Assembly: GCF_002902665.1 (NCBI RefSeq) | Contig: NZ_PPRM01000018.1 | Coordinates: 1 to 64,000 of the forward strand | DNA length: 64,000 bases | Reading direction: 5' to 3' | Source: Macrococcoides caseolyticum | Lineage (GTDB): Bacteria; Bacillota; Bacilli; Staphylococcales; Staphylococcaceae | Part shown: positions 47,660-59,531 of the stretch, piece after piece | Layout of the letters: each line of letters begins with the position of its first letter | Position numbering within the stretch: position 1 is the first letter of the stretch | Program-made: the position numbers and the translations under genes | The notes under the pieces: model-generated | Told to the model about the DNA's origin: nothing | Databases searched by the model: none | Seen by the model: only the letters and a program-made list of their open reading frames with translations

Positions 47660-47979
47660 TGATTAATGTTACCGTCTTGGTCAATGAAGATGGACAAGTA
47701 ACTGAGTTTACTATGGAAGGACATGCGGATAGTTCACCTCATGGGCAGGATCTTGTATGTGCGGGTGCATCAGCCGTTGTATTTGGTAGTATGAATGCAG
47801 TTATGGGTTTGACGGATGAAAGACCCGATATTGACTATGCAGATGATGGCGGTTATTTTACTGCAAGAGTTGTGGATCTTAATAATAAGGAAGCACAACT
47901 GATCATACAGTCAATGCTCGTGTCTCTCCAGACAATTGAAGCTGAATACGGACAGTATATAAAATTAAATTATAAGTGA
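47659..47979 (+). CDS. prp: Ribosomal processing cysteine protease Prp
   Basis: An essential protease that removes the N-terminal extension of L27. It has 106 residues. The catalytic His is in MEGHADSSPHGQD (about 22) and the catalytic Cys in DLVCAGASAVVFGSMNAV (about 34). Its ATG shares one base with the rplU stop. Its substrate, L27 with the extension MLKLNLQFF, is encoded 10 bases downstream. Confidence 0.95.
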   Translation: MINVTVLVNEDGQVTEFTMEGHADSSPHGQDLVCAGASAVVFGSMNAVMGLTDERPDIDYADDGGYFTARVVDLNNKEAQLIIQSMLVSLQTIEAEYGQYIKLNYK

Positions 47980-47989
47980 GGTGTAACTC

Positions 47990-48274
47990 ATGTTAAAATT
48001 AAACTTACAATTCTTCGCATCGAAAAAAGGGGTAGGTTCTACACGTAACGGTCGTGACTCTGAATCAAAACGTTTAGGTGCTAAACGTGCTGACGGTCAA
48101 TTCGTAACTGGTGGTTCAATTTTATACCGTCAACGCGGTACTAAAATTTTCGCTGGTGAGAACGTAGGTCGTGGTGGAGATGATACGCTTTACGCTAAAA
48201 TTGATGGCGTTGTTAAATTCGAACGTTTCGGACGCGACAAAAAGAAAGTATCAGTATACGCTGAAGCGAAATAA
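47990..48274 (+). CDS. rpmA: 50S ribosomal protein L27 (with cleavable N-terminal extension)
   Basis: 94 residues. The first nine residues MLKLNLQFF precede [21 protein letters not shown], cited by position 10-30. The LNLQFF/A site is the known Prp cleavage site in Firmicutes. After cleavage the Ala-Ser-Lys-Lys end reaches towards the peptidyl transferase centre. AGTGAGGTG is the ribosome site. Followed by two tandem terminators. Confidence 0.98.
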   Translation: MLKLNLQFFASKKGVGSTRNGRDSESKRLGAKRADGQFVTGGSILYRQRGTKIFAGENVGRGGDDTLYAKIDGVVKFERFGRDKKKVSVYAEAK

Positions 48275-48286
48275 TGTGAATCATGG

Positions 48287-48317
48287 GACTTGGGACAGTT
48301 GTCTCAAGTCTTTTTTT
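48287..48317 (+). terminator. First terminator after rpmA
   Basis: GACTTGGGACA (48287-48297) pairs with TGTCTCAAGTC (48300-48310) apart from the tip, then TTTTTTT. Confidence 0.85.
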
Positions 48318-48333
48318 CATTTTATTTAATACC

Positions 48334-48379
48334 GGACATGTACAAGATCCTCGATGATTTTGTATGCTGTCCTTTTTTT
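48334..48379 (+). terminator. Second terminator after rpmA
   Basis: GGACA and TACAA (48334-48345) pair with TTGTA and TGTCC (48360-48372), with small internal mismatches, then TTTTTTT. Confidence 0.75.
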
Positions 48380-48425
48380 AATGATGACAATATTGTTCGT
48401 CTGACGTATACAAAGTGTTATTCCA

Positions 48426-48434
48426 TGTTATACT
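48426..48434 (+). promoter_or_regulatory. Extended -10 promoter before the Spo0B-like gene
   Basis: TGtTATACT at 48426-48434, 17 bases before the ATG at 48452. No convincing -35. Confidence 0.45.
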
Positions 48435-48451
48435 ATGTAAGAGGTGAGGAG

Positions 48452-48940
48452 ATGAATCGCCGAGATATATACTTTAAGATGAAACATGATTTTGCAAACC
48501 AATTGCAGTTGATAGACACATATACACAGCTCGGTCAACATGAGAAAAGAGATAAGCTTATTCAAAGCGTTGTCATGTCATTTAAAGATGAGCAGGACTT
48601 TTTAAAGTTGCCATTAAATCAGACGATTGATTGTTACATAGGATACAGAATAGAACAGCATAAATTTGATTTCGCATTTGAAATAGATACGCTATCAAGT
48701 GCAATTGGCTTATATGATACGCGTGTTTCATCAATATTTAATGACGTGTTTGCTGATGCCGGACATCGTATTGAAGAAAAGGGCCTGATAACGATCAGTA
48801 TCTTTGAAACTGAAGCTGCATTTGAACTGTTATTTGTTTTAACAGGGAGAATTATAGATAAAACGATACATCCGGCAATAACTGAAATGAATCAGAATTT
48901 AGTAGAATATGAATATGAAATAAATAAAAGAGGTGTCTAA
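48452..48940 (+). CDS. Spo0B-like histidine phosphotransferase domain protein
   Basis: 162 residues. The opening MNRRDIYFKMKHDFANQLQLID resembles the Spo0B/sensor-kinase H box (His-Asp-x-x-Asn-xx-Leu-Gln), with His12 as possible phosphorylated residue, followed by a second helix and a poorly conserved C-terminal domain. It occupies the exact spo0B position between rpmA and obg in Bacillus, overlapping no neighbour but only one base from obg. The family is not known to sporulate, so the role is unclear. The ATG at 48452 has AGGTGAGGAG. A longer frame from 48290 runs through a terminator and is rejected. Confidence 0.75.
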   Translation: MNRRDIYFKMKHDFANQLQLIDTYTQLGQHEKRDKLIQSVVMSFKDEQDFLKLPLNQTIDCYIGYRIEQHKFDFAFEIDTLSSAIGLYDTRVSSIFNDVFADAGHRIEEKGLITISIFETEAAFELLFVLTGRIIDKTIHPAITEMNQNLVEYEYEINKRGV

Positions 48941-50230
48941 ATGTTTATAGATCAGGTAAAGATTAATTTAAAAGCAGGAGATGGAGGTAACGGAATCGTT
49001 GCTTACCGACGTGAAAAGTATGTGCCGCTCGGTGGACCAGCAGGTGGTGATGGTGGTAAAGGTGCTTCTATTGTATTTGAAGTAGATGAGGGACTTAGAA
49101 CATTGCTTGATTTCAGATTTCAACGTATGTTTAAAGCAGAGCCAGGTGAAAATGGACAGTCGAGTAATATGCATGGCCGCGGAGCGAAGGACCTAGTGTT
49201 AAAAGTTCCGCCAGGCACAGTTATCAAAAATGCAGAGACAGGCGAAATTATTGCAGACTTGGTAACACATGAACAACGTGCAGTAGTTGCACGTGGTGGT
49301 CGTGGCGGGCGAGGGAATTCTCGTTTTGCATCTGCAAGTAACCCGGCACCTGACTTCTGTGAGAATGGTGAGCCGGGTGAGGAAATAGAAGTTTCACTCG
49401 AATTAAAGTTACTGGCTGATGTTGGTCTTGTTGGGTATCCAAGTGTAGGGAAATCTACTTTGCTATCTATTGTTTCTAAAGCGAAGCCTAAGATCGGTGC
49501 ATACCATTTTACTACGATTAAACCAAATCTTGGGGTAGTTCAGACGAAAGATCAACGTAGTTTTGTGATGGCAGATCTTCCTGGGTTAATCGAAGGAGCA
49601 TCAGAAGGTGTTGGGCTTGGACATCAGTTTCTTAAACATGTTGAGCGTACGCGTGTTATCATCCATATGATCGATATGGGACGTACAGATGGTCGTGATC
49701 CGTTTGAAGACTATACAACGATAAACAAAGAATTGAAGCAATATAATGAAAAGCTTGCACGTCGTCCACAAATTATTGTAGCGAACAAGATGGATATGCC
49801 AAATGCAGAGGAATATTTACAAGAGTTTAAATCTAAACTGAAAGAAGACGTTGAAATCATCGAACTGAGCGCGGCAACATATCAAAATATTGATACATTA
49901 CTATATAAAACCGCTGATTTACTGGATGAAACGAAAGATATCGATTATGATCTAGATGAAGAAGCGAGTGCAGTTCATCGCGTCATGTATAAACATGAGA
50001 AATCAGTGGATCATTTTGAGATTACGCGTGATGATGACGGTGCCTACGTCGTAAGCGGTAACTCAATAGAACGTCTGTTCAAGATGACAGACTTCACAAG
50101 AGATGCGTCGGTACGCCGTTTTGCTAGACAAATGCGTACGATGGGAATCGATGATGCATTGCGTGAACGTGGAGCAAAAAATGGAGATACGGTACGTATT
50201 CTACGTGGTGAATTTGAATTTATTGAATAG
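48941..50230 (+). CDS. obg: GTPase Obg (CgtA)
   Basis: An essential GTPase for 50S maturation and the stress response, 429 residues. A glycine-rich Obg fold covers about 1-158 ([15 protein letters not shown]-type repeats, RGGRGGRGN). G domain: [12 protein letters not shown] (G1), [10 protein letters not shown] (G2), DLPGLIEGA (G3), NKMD (G4) and ELSA (G5). The C-terminal OCT domain covers about 345-429. AGAGGTG of the preceding gene serves as ribosome site. Confidence 0.98.
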   Translation: MFIDQVKINLKAGDGGNGIVAYRREKYVPLGGPAGGDGGKGASIVFEVDEGLRTLLDFRFQRMFKAEPGENGQSSNMHGRGAKDLVLKVPPGTVIKNAETGEIIADLVTHEQRAVVARGGRGGRGNSRFASASNPAPDFCENGEPGEEIEVSLELKLLADVGLVGYPSVGKSTLLSIVSKAKPKIGAYHFTTIKPNLGVVQTKDQRSFVMADLPGLIEGASEGVGLGHQFLKHVERTRVIIHMIDMGRTDGRDPFEDYTTINKELKQYNEKLARRPQIIVANKMDMPNAEEYLQEFKSKLKEDVEIIELSAATYQNIDTLLYKTADLLDETKDIDYDLDEEASAVHRVMYKHEKSVDHFEITRDDDGAYVVSGNSIERLFKMTDFTRDASVRRFARQMRTMGIDDALRERGAKNGDTVRILRGEFEFIE

Positions 50231-50242
50231 AAGGTGTATTTG

Positions 50243-50689
50243 ATGACGACACAAAAGAAATTTTATTTAATACGTGAAGATGTACTGCCTGAATCTGTAA
50301 AGAAAACCCTATTGATTAAGGATCTACTCGATAAGAATCCTAAACTATCTATCTTTGATGCCGTTAAAAAACACGATTTGTCACGAAGTGCTTATTATAA
50401 ATATAAAGATACGATCTTTCCGGTTGATGAAAAGACACGTGAGAAGAATTTGACGATAATGGTACAAGTTGATGATAAGGTCGGCCTTTTAAGTGAGATA
50501 TTATCCTTTATTGCTTTACATAATGGATCAGTATTAACGATACATCAGACTATTCCAATTAAAGAGAAGACGACCATTACAATTTCATTGAATGCTACAG
50601 ATATCGATATGACGATCAATGAACTTATTGAAGTGATTAGTTCGATAGAGCATGTTAATGATGTAAAGCTTCTTGGAATGAGCTTATAG
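50243..50689 (+). CDS. pheB: ACT-domain protein PheB
   Basis: 148 residues. The N-terminal part (about 1-65) includes a helical segment ending [15 protein letters not shown]. The C-terminal ACT domain (about 70-147) is [24 protein letters not shown], landmarks at about 72-95. In Bacillus pheB lies between obg and pheA. Here pheA is absent and ruvA follows. A regulatory, amino-acid sensing role is inferred. ATG 50243 has AAGGTG. A GTG at 50234 is the alternative. Confidence 0.88.
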   Translation: MTTQKKFYLIREDVLPESVKKTLLIKDLLDKNPKLSIFDAVKKHDLSRSAYYKYKDTIFPVDEKTREKNLTIMVQVDDKVGLLSEILSFIALHNGSVLTIHQTIPIKEKTTITISLNATDIDMTINELIEVISSIEHVNDVKLLGMSL

Positions 50690-50697
50690 GAGGAACT

Positions 50698-51279
50698 ATG
50701 TACGCATATTTAAAAGGTAAAATAATGACAATACTACCAACACATCTCGTAATTGAAGTGAGCGGGATAGGATATGAATGTCTAACTCCGAATCCTTACC
50801 GGTTTAATCATCAGCTAGATCAGATGATTACACTTCATACGCAGCTCGTTGTAAGAGAAGATGCACAGCTACTCTATGGTTTTAAAGACGAGGAAGAGAA
50901 AGCGATGTTTAATGCTTTGAATAAAGTAACAGGAATTGGGCCAAAATCAGCGCTTGCAATATTAGCTACAAGCACTCCTCAAGAGATTATTAAAGCAATC
51001 GAGTCGGAAAGTGAAAGTTATTTGATTAAATTTCCAGGAATAGGAAAGAAGACAGCGAGACAAATCATTCTAGATTTAAAAGGTAAATTGACGATTACGG
51101 ATGAAAGTGAATTATTCAAAGAAGTAAATGATACACTATTAAACGAAGCATTACTTGCATTTGAAGCACTAGGATACTCAAAGAGAGAGATTACTAAGAT
51201 TGAAAAAGAGCTCAAGAAAAAACAGTTTAGCACCGTTGATGAATATGTTAAGCAAGGATTGCAGATGTTTGTGTCATAA
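50698..51279 (+). CDS. ruvA: Holliday junction branch migration protein RuvA
   Basis: 193 residues. An N-terminal OB fold (MYAYLKGKI...[12 protein letters not shown]), two helix-hairpin-helix motifs ([17 protein letters not shown] and [22 protein letters not shown]), and a C-terminal three-helix domain that binds RuvB ([18 protein letters not shown]). It tetramerises on four-way junctions. GGAGG is the ribosome site. Paired with ruvB 15 bases downstream. Confidence 0.97.
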   Translation: MYAYLKGKIMTILPTHLVIEVSGIGYECLTPNPYRFNHQLDQMITLHTQLVVREDAQLLYGFKDEEEKAMFNALNKVTGIGPKSALAILATSTPQEIIKAIESESESYLIKFPGIGKKTARQIILDLKGKLTITDESELFKEVNDTLLNEALLAFEALGYSKREITKIEKELKKKQFSTVDEYVKQGLQMFVS

Positions 51280-51294
51280 AAAGGATGTGTTATT

Positions 51295-52308
51295 TTGGAC
51301 GATAGAATCGTTGATAACAATTTAATTGATCACTATGAAGTTGAAGAAGAGCTCTCCCTTAGACCCGAGAGACTTTCTCAATATATCGGGCAGCATAAGA
51401 TTAAGGAGAATCTTGATGTTTTTATTCAAGCTGCAAAGCTCAGAAATGAAGCGCTTGATCATGTATTACTCTACGGACCTCCAGGATTAGGTAAGACGAC
51501 GCTTGCGAATATTATTGCGCATGAACTCGATGTCAATATTAAGATTACTTCTGGACCCTCAATTGAAAGACCAGGAGATTTAGCGGCAATCTTGTCGAGC
51601 TTAAATGCGGGTGACGTTTTGTTCATTGATGAAATTCATAGAATTTCTCGCGTTGTAGAAGAAGTACTCTATCCTGCGATGGAAGATTTCTGCTTAGATA
51701 TTGTAGTTGGAAAGGGAGAAGAAGCACGGAGCATTAGAATCGATCTTCCACCGTTCACACTTGTTGGCGCGACTACGCGAGCAGGAAGTTTATCGGCACC
51801 ACTTAGGGATCGATTTGGTGTGCATCTGAGATTAGATTATTATGATATGAAAGACTTGTCCCATATTGTGTCAAGAACTGCAGATGTGTTCGAGGTTTCA
51901 ATAGATGCACAATCTGTGCAAGAAATTGCACTAAGAAGTCGTGGGACCCCAAGGATAGCCAATCGACTGTTAAAGCGTGTAAGAGATTTTGCACAAGTTA
52001 GAAATAATGGACTAATTGATATTGAGATGACGACACACGCATTGAATCTATTACAAGTAGATCGATATGGACTTGACCATATCGACCACAAGATTTTACG
52101 TGCTATCATCGAACGTTATAACGGTGGGCCTGTAGGATTAGATACGATTGCAGTCTCAATAGGAGAAGAACGCATAACACTAGAAGATGTTTATGAACCT
52201 TACTTGATCCAAAAAGGCTTGTTAGAAAGAACTGCACGAGGGCGTGTTGCAACTATACATGCCTATGAACATCTGAATGTGCCATATGTTAATGAAAAGA
52301 GGAAATAA
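51295..52308 (+). CDS. ruvB: Holliday junction helicase RuvB
   Basis: The AAA+ motor of branch migration, 337 residues. Walker [16 protein letters not shown], Walker [29 protein letters not shown] (sensor 1 and arginine finger) and [13 protein letters not shown] (sensor 2). The C-terminal winged helix includes [21 protein letters not shown] start at 51295 with AAGGATG upstream, aligned with the staphylococcal N-terminal region. Confidence 0.97.
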   Translation: MDDRIVDNNLIDHYEVEEELSLRPERLSQYIGQHKIKENLDVFIQAAKLRNEALDHVLLYGPPGLGKTTLANIIAHELDVNIKITSGPSIERPGDLAAILSSLNAGDVLFIDEIHRISRVVEEVLYPAMEDFCLDIVVGKGEEARSIRIDLPPFTLVGATTRAGSLSAPLRDRFGVHLRLDYYDMKDLSHIVSRTADVFEVSIDAQSVQEIALRSRGTPRIANRLLKRVRDFAQVRNNGLIDIEMTTHALNLLQVDRYGLDHIDHKILRAIIERYNGGPVGLDTIAVSIGEERITLEDVYEPYLIQKGLLERTARGRVATIHAYEHLNVPYVNEKRK

Positions 52309-52310
52309 TT

Positions 52311-54484
<2,174 letters not shown>

Positions 54485-54495
54485 GAGGTAAAGAG

Positions 54496-54774
54496 ATGAG
54501 TCCAGAAACACAAGCATTGTTACTTAATTTATTACCGTTAGTTGCAATTTTTGCAGTTGCTTACTTCTTTATGATTAAGCCGCAGCAGAAGCGTACAAAA
54601 GAACAGCAGCAGCTGATCAGAAATTTAAAGCGTGGAGATAAAGTCGCTACAATCGGAGGGTTACAAGGAACTGTTAAATCTGTAGATAATCAATTTGTTA
54701 CTTTGATTGTCAATAATAAAGGTACTGAAATGACGTTCGAAAAACAAGCAATAAAAGGATTATCTAATAAATAA
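54496..54774 (+). CDS. yajC: Preprotein translocase subunit YajC
   Basis: 92 residues. One N-terminal span (about 7-27, LLLNLLPLVAIFAVAYFFM), then the conserved IKPQQKRTKEQQQLI and GDKVATIGGLQGTVKSV. Part of the SecDF-YajC accessory complex. Ribosome site TAGGAGG. A separate promoter lies between it and secDF. Confidence 0.95.
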   Translation: MSPETQALLLNLLPLVAIFAVAYFFMIKPQQKRTKEQQQLIRNLKRGDKVATIGGLQGTVKSVDNQFVTLIVNNKGTEMTFEKQAIKGLSNK

Positions 54775-54776
54775 TT

Positions 54777-54805
54777 TTGATTCCTTCAGAATTTAGATGT
54801 ATACT
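54777..54805 (+). promoter_or_regulatory. Promoter of secDF
   Basis: TTGATT (54777-54782), 17-base spacer, TATACT (54800-54805). Confidence 0.7.
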
Positions 54806-54837
54806 TTTTACATCAAAAGGATTATAGAGGTGAAAGC

Positions 54838-57129
54838 GTGAAGAAACGTAGCAGAATCGTTGCCCTTTTGCTGCTGACTATATTATTGTTCAGTACAATG
54901 GGTGTAACAGCAAAAGACATTATGAATAAAGTAAATCTCGGCTTAGACCTGCAAGGTGGATTTGAGGTACTTTATAAAGTTGATAAGCTTGAAAAAGAAG
55001 ATAAAATTACACCGGAAGTTGTTAAAGCCACAAGTAAGACGCTTGAATCTCGTGTCAACGTACTCGGAGTGAGCGAACCTAAAATTCAGATTGAGAATAA
55101 AGACAGAATTCGAGTACAGTTAGCAGGCGTAAAAAACCAGAATGAAGCGAGAAAGATATTATCGACAAGTGCCAATCTAACAATTCGTGATGCAAATGAC
55201 AAATTGTTATTAAGCGGTAAGGATCTTGTTCAAGGTGGTGCAAAGCAAAGCTTTGATCAGACAAGCAATGCGCCTGTCGTTACTTTAAAATTAAAATCAG
55301 CCGACAAATTTGCTAAAATCACCAAAAAGATCTCTCAACAAAGTCCAAATATAATGGTTATATGGATGGATTTTGAAGAAGGTAAGGATAGCTACAAAAA
55401 AGAAGCAAAAAAAGAAGAGCAAGGGAAACAACCAAAATATGTGAGTGCAGCAGGTGTATCACAGGAAATTAACTCCCAAAATGTTGAAATTTCAGGTGGA
55501 TTTAATGGGGAAGATGGACTGATTCGTGCAAAACAAATTGCAGACCTGTTAAATTCTGGTTCACTTCCAGTGAAGTTAACGGAAGTATATTCAACATCTG
55601 TGGGTGCTCAGTTTGGGCAAGATGCACTACATGATACTGTACTGGCATCTGCCATTGGTGTCGGATTAATCTTCTTGTTCATGATTTTCTATTACAGATT
55701 ACCAGGAGCAATTGCCGTAATTTCATTGTCGGTTTACATCTGGTTAACGATGATCGCCTTTAATTTGATTTCAGGTGTTTTGACATTACCAGGTATTGCC
55801 GCGCTCGTTCTGGGTGTAGGTATGGCAGTCGATGCAAATATTATCATGTACGAACGTATTAAGGATGAAATCAGAATCGGAAGAAGCATTAAACAAGCTT
55901 TCAAAAAAGGCTCGAATTCATCTTTCTTAACAATTTTGGATGCAAACTTAACAACTGTGCTGGCCGCCTTAGTGCTATTCTTCCTTGGAACGAGTAGTGT
56001 AAAAGGATTTGCAACGATGTTACTGCTTGGTATTATAATGATCTTTGTAACACAAGTATTCTTATCACGTTTCTTACTCAAACTTGCTGTAAACTCTGGA
56101 ATGTTTGACAATAAGTTCTCATTCTTTGGGGTCAACAGAAAGCACCGTCACGATATTGCTGAAGGTATGGATGTCCAGGATTTAAAATCAGCCTGGGAAC
56201 ATATTGATTTTGTGAAATTAGCAAAGCCATTGCTAGGGTTATCATTAGCATCAATTATCATTGGAAGCATCATTATTACGATGATGGGATTAAATTTAGG
56301 TATCGACTTTAAGAGTGGTTCACGCGTAGATATCAAAAGTGAACAAGTATTAAAAGAAGATGGACTAAAAAAAGAGCTGGAAACGTTAAAGGTGCCAAGT
56401 GAAAATGTTGTTGTAAATGCTGAAAATCCAAAAATGGCATCTGTACAATATAAAGACCCGTTAACGAAGGAACAAATCAATGATTTAAAATCAACGTTCT
56501 CTGAAAAATATGGACACGAGCCAAACGTAAACACAGTATCAAGTGAAATTGGTAAAGAATTAGCGAAAAACGCAATTAAATCCGTGATTATCGCTTCGAT
56601 TGGAATCATCATCTACGTTACATTCCGTTTTGAATGGCGTATGGGACTGACGTCCGTATTATCTTTATTACACGATGCATTTTTAATCATTGCATTCTTC
56701 AGTATATTCCGTCTCGAAGTAGACGTTACGTTTATTGCAGCGGTTCTTACCATTATAGGTTATTCGATTAATGATACGATTGTTACATTTGACCGTGTCC
56801 GTGAGAACCTACGTAAGCTTAAACTTATCACAACACCAGAACAGATCGATCAGATTGTTAACAGTTCGATTCGTCAGACGATGACGCGTTCAATCAATAC
56901 GGTATTGACAGTATTGATCGTGGTTATCGCATTAATGTTACTCGGTGCATCAAGTATCTTCAACTTCTCGGTTGCATTGCTTGTCGGATTAATTTCTGGC
57001 GTCTTCAGTTCAGTCTTTATTGCAGTACCACTTTGGGGAATGTTAAAGAAACAACAACTGAAAAAATCAAACGGCAAACTGATTGTTTATAAAGAGAAGA
57101 AACCAAACGAAGAAAAAATTTATGTCTAA
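54838..57129 (+). CDS. secDF: Fused protein-export protein SecDF
   Basis: An RND-type membrane protein of 763 residues that uses the proton gradient to help pull exported proteins across the membrane. It is a natural SecD-SecF fusion, as in Bacillus and Staphylococcus, with 12 spans. The SecD half opens with NLGLDLQGGFEVLYKV, has a large external domain and then GMAVDANIIMYERIKDE. The SecF half carries LGIDFKSGSRVDI and IGYSINDTIVTFDRVREN. The paired Asp/Arg-bearing fourth spans support proton transfer. GTG start with GAGGTGAAAG. Confidence 0.97.
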   Translation: MKKRSRIVALLLLTILLFSTMGVTAKDIMNKVNLGLDLQGGFEVLYKVDKLEKEDKITPEVVKATSKTLESRVNVLGVSEPKIQIENKDRIRVQLAGVKNQNEARKILSTSANLTIRDANDKLLLSGKDLVQGGAKQSFDQTSNAPVVTLKLKSADKFAKITKKISQQSPNIMVIWMDFEEGKDSYKKEAKKEEQGKQPKYVSAAGVSQEINSQNVEISGGFNGEDGLIRAKQIADLLNSGSLPVKLTEVYSTSVGAQFGQDALHDTVLASAIGVGLIFLFMIFYYRLPGAIAVISLSVYIWLTMIAFNLISGVLTLPGIAALVLGVGMAVDANIIMYERIKDEIRIGRSIKQAFKKGSNSSFLTILDANLTTVLAALVLFFLGTSSVKGFATMLLLGIIMIFVTQVFLSRFLLKLAVNSGMFDNKFSFFGVNRKHRHDIAEGMDVQDLKSAWEHIDFVKLAKPLLGLSLASIIIGSIIITMMGLNLGIDFKSGSRVDIKSEQVLKEDGLKKELETLKVPSENVVVNAENPKMASVQYKDPLTKEQINDLKSTFSEKYGHEPNVNTVSSEIGKELAKNAIKSVIIASIGIIIYVTFRFEWRMGLTSVLSLLHDAFLIIAFFSIFRLEVDVTFIAAVLTIIGYSINDTIVTFDRVRENLRKLKLITTPEQIDQIVNSSIRQTMTRSINTVLTVLIVVIALMLLGASSIFNFSVALLVGLISGVFSSVFIAVPLWGMLKKQQLKKSNGKLIVYKEKKPNEEKIYV

Positions 57130-57153
57130 CGGCTGATGGATCAATCGGCAAAC

Positions 57154-57200
57154 AAAGCCCAGGGAACTGTATACAACTACAGTTCCCTGGGCTTTTTTAA
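57154..57200 (+). terminator. Terminator of secDF
   Basis: A perfect 18-bp stem (57154-57171 with 57178-57195, left arm AAAGCCCAGGGAACTGTA), 6-base loop, then TTTTT. Confidence 0.95.
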
Positions 57201-57244
57201 ATAAATAATTGCGTATATCCCCTTTTCTATTTTTGTGTAAAAAA

Positions 57245-57253
57245 TGATATGAT
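57245..57253 (+). promoter_or_regulatory. Extended -10 promoter before the dipeptide epimerase
   Basis: TGaTATGAT at 57245-57253, 27 bases before the ATG. Confidence 0.5.
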
Positions 57254-57280
57254 AATTAGTAAAGATAAAGGGGGATCAAT

Positions 57281-58396
57281 ATGAAAATAACTAAGATAAC
57301 AGGCTATCAAATTGAATTGCCGTTAAAAGAACCATTCGTAATTAATTATGCTACATATCCACATATGCCGGCATTTATTTTAGCAATAGAAACAGACGAA
57401 GGAATAACAGGGTATGGTGAAGCTGTACCTGATGAACATGTAAATGGGGAACATGTGAATGCGGCTTTTGAAATCATGCAGCATGTAATTGCACCAGCAT
57501 TGATTAACAGAAATCCGCTGAATATTAATGCGATACTGGATAGTTTAGATAGTTTGATCATTCATAATTCGTCAATAAAAGCGGCTGTAGATATTGCATT
57601 ACATGATATCCTTGGGAAGAAGGCTGGACTTCCGTTATATGAATTATTAGGTGGTAAAACGAAAGACAGACTATCTTATGCAAAAGTGTTAAGCGTTAAA
57701 CCATTTGAACAACTAAAGAATGATATCGATGTATTACTAGAACAGGGATATAATGTTATTAAAGTCAAACTCGGTGGAGATGTAGTATCGGACTGCAGAA
57801 AGTTACAACAGATTCTGGATTATGTAGACGAATCGATTGAAGTTCGTGTCGATTGTAATCAGGCGTGGTCTTCGCCGAAACGTGTTGCACAAATGGTCAA
57901 TCAATTAGATTATCCGAATTTAATGTGGATAGAACAACCGTTAAGTTATAATGAGATTGAAGGGCTAAATTACTTATATAACCATATGAAAGTACCATTG
58001 ATGGTGGATGAGAGTATATTAAATGTTAAGCAGCTTGTACAACTTAATATTAATACAGATTTAATCAACGTAAAATTAATGAAATGCGGCGGTATAAAAG
58101 CAGCAATACACATTATTAATTATGCTGAGGCACACGATATTCCGTGTCAGATAGGTTCTATGGTTGAATCCTCTATCGGCAGTGCTGCGGGATATCATGT
58201 CGCAATGAGCCATCATAATGTACAGTCTACTGAACTGACTGGACCACTATTATTCAGTGAAGAAATCGGAAATTTAAAATATGAAATTCCGTATGTCTAC
58301 TTAAGTGATGCACCAGGACTTGGAATCGAAATAGATCAGCAAAGTTTAAATGCAATAACGACACGACAATTCGAAATGAGTGAAACAAATGAATAG
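57281..58396 (+). CDS. Dipeptide epimerase (enolase superfamily, MLE subgroup)
   Basis: 371 residues. A capping domain (about 1-125, with the 20s loop PFVINYATYPH) is followed by the TIM barrel with the K-x-K catalytic pair in NVIKVKLGGD. Metal ligands lie in VRVDCNQAW, WIEQPL and MVDESIL, the second catalytic Lys in NVKLMKCGG, and substrate-binding parts in GSMVESSIGSAAGYHVA. These fit the L-Ala-D/L-Glu epimerase group. Exact dipeptide preference cannot be read. It has its own promoter, AGGGGG site, and overlaps the next gene, a peptidase. The pair lies between secDF and recJ, where I recall no such genes in S. aureus. Confidence 0.88.
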   Translation: MKITKITGYQIELPLKEPFVINYATYPHMPAFILAIETDEGITGYGEAVPDEHVNGEHVNAAFEIMQHVIAPALINRNPLNINAILDSLDSLIIHNSSIKAAVDIALHDILGKKAGLPLYELLGGKTKDRLSYAKVLSVKPFEQLKNDIDVLLEQGYNVIKVKLGGDVVSDCRKLQQILDYVDESIEVRVDCNQAWSSPKRVAQMVNQLDYPNLMWIEQPLSYNEIEGLNYLYNHMKVPLMVDESILNVKQLVQLNINTDLINVKLMKCGGIKAAIHIINYAEAHDIPCQIGSMVESSIGSAAGYHVAMSHHNVQSTELTGPLLFSEEIGNLKYEIPYVYLSDAPGLGIEIDQQSLNAITTRQFEMSETNE

Positions 58397-59504
58397 TACT
58401 ACTTTTAAAAATAAAATACATGAAATAAATACAGAACTGAACAGTATTGCAGAAGTAAGCTGGAAAGAACAGAAGACGACCGAGTATTTAACCACGTATT
58501 TAAAGGACTATACCATTGAACGTTTCAATAAAACTGGTTTTTTGCTGCAAATTGATGGTGAGATTAAAGATGCAATTGCATTTCGTACGGATATCGATGC
58601 GCTTCCATATCGTTTAAATAATGAATTGAAGGTGCTGCATGCATGTGGACATGATGTACATATGACGATATTAACAGGTTTCATCTTAAAGCTAAAAGAA
58701 ATGGACTATAAACCGAAACACACATTAAAGTTTATTTTTCAGCCTGCTGAAGAACTAGGAGAAGGCGCGAAGTATGTTGTGGAACATGAACAAGAAGTTT
58801 TGGAGCATGTACACTATTTATTTGGTATGCATGTACGTCCTTTAGATGAACTTAAAAAAGGTCAGTTTTCCGCAAGTATACAGCATGGTGCGAGCGGTAC
58901 AATCTATATGGATGTAATTACTAAAGCGGGACATGCGGGACGACCTTGGGAATCAATTAACAGTATTGATATCGTAATGGAGATATATGAACATATAAAG
59001 CGTATCAACATGGGAAGTAACCGTAATTATTCTATTAAGATGACAAAGATTAATACGATGAATGGACAGGATAATTCCATTCCTGGTCACGTAAGCGTAA
59101 CATTTGATATTAGAGCGAACTATAATGATATGATGGATGAACTGATCGCGGTTTTTAATAAGATGATCGATGATAGGAAAGTTCAATATGCTGAACAAGA
59201 TGTGTTTATCGATACTAGAATCGACAGTTATACAGTAGCTGCACAAATAGATACAGATGCGAAAGAATTTCTGAAAAAAGCGATAAAAAGTAAAGGATTT
59301 GAATATGTGGATACAATCTATACGCCAGGCGCAGAAGATTTCCATAACTATACGTATGCACTGCCGAATATCAAGTCGACAATGCTAGGGATTGGCTGTA
59401 ATATGGAACATGGATTGCATCATCCTGATATGAAACTGGATAAATCAGTCATCTTTGATGCGATAGAAATATTTTATCAACTTTTAATAGATATCGATAA
59501 ATAA
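58389..59504 (+). CDS. M20D-family amidohydrolase / peptidase
   Basis: A zinc amidohydrolase of 371 residues. Metal and catalytic motifs are AFRTDIDALPY, HACGHDVHMTILTG, FQPAEELGEGAKYVVEH and FGMHVRP, with the dimerisation domain in the middle (GHAGRPWESINSIDIV) and GAEDFHNY and EHGLHHPDM near the end. It fits the aminoacylase/N-acyl amino acid amidohydrolase group. Its overlap with the epimerase suggests joint use on peptidoglycan-derived peptides or N-acyl amino acids. ATG 58389 is preferred. A GTG three codons earlier is possible. Confidence 0.88.
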   Translation: MNSTTFKNKIHEINTELNSIAEVSWKEQKTTEYLTTYLKDYTIERFNKTGFLLQIDGEIKDAIAFRTDIDALPYRLNNELKVLHACGHDVHMTILTGFILKLKEMDYKPKHTLKFIFQPAEELGEGAKYVVEHEQEVLEHVHYLFGMHVRPLDELKKGQFSASIQHGASGTIYMDVITKAGHAGRPWESINSIDIVMEIYEHIKRINMGSNRNYSIKMTKINTMNGQDNSIPGHVSVTFDIRANYNDMMDELIAVFNKMIDDRKVQYAEQDVFIDTRIDSYTVAAQIDTDAKEFLKKAIKSKGFEYVDTIYTPGAEDFHNYTYALPNIKSTMLGIGCNMEHGLHHPDMKLDKSVIFDAIEIFYQLLIDIDK

Positions 59505-59531
59505 TAGGCAAATTTATTTAGGGGGATTGTT

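Noticed and set aside
48290-48451. N-terminal extension of the Spo0B-like protein
   Set aside because: The longer frame crosses the two rpmA terminators, and the promoter lies at 48426-48434. The ATG at 48452 has the only good ribosome site.
56148-56612. Reverse-strand frame of 154 codons
   Set aside because: Antisense to secDF, low complexity (Ser/Ile/Phe-rich), no start signal.
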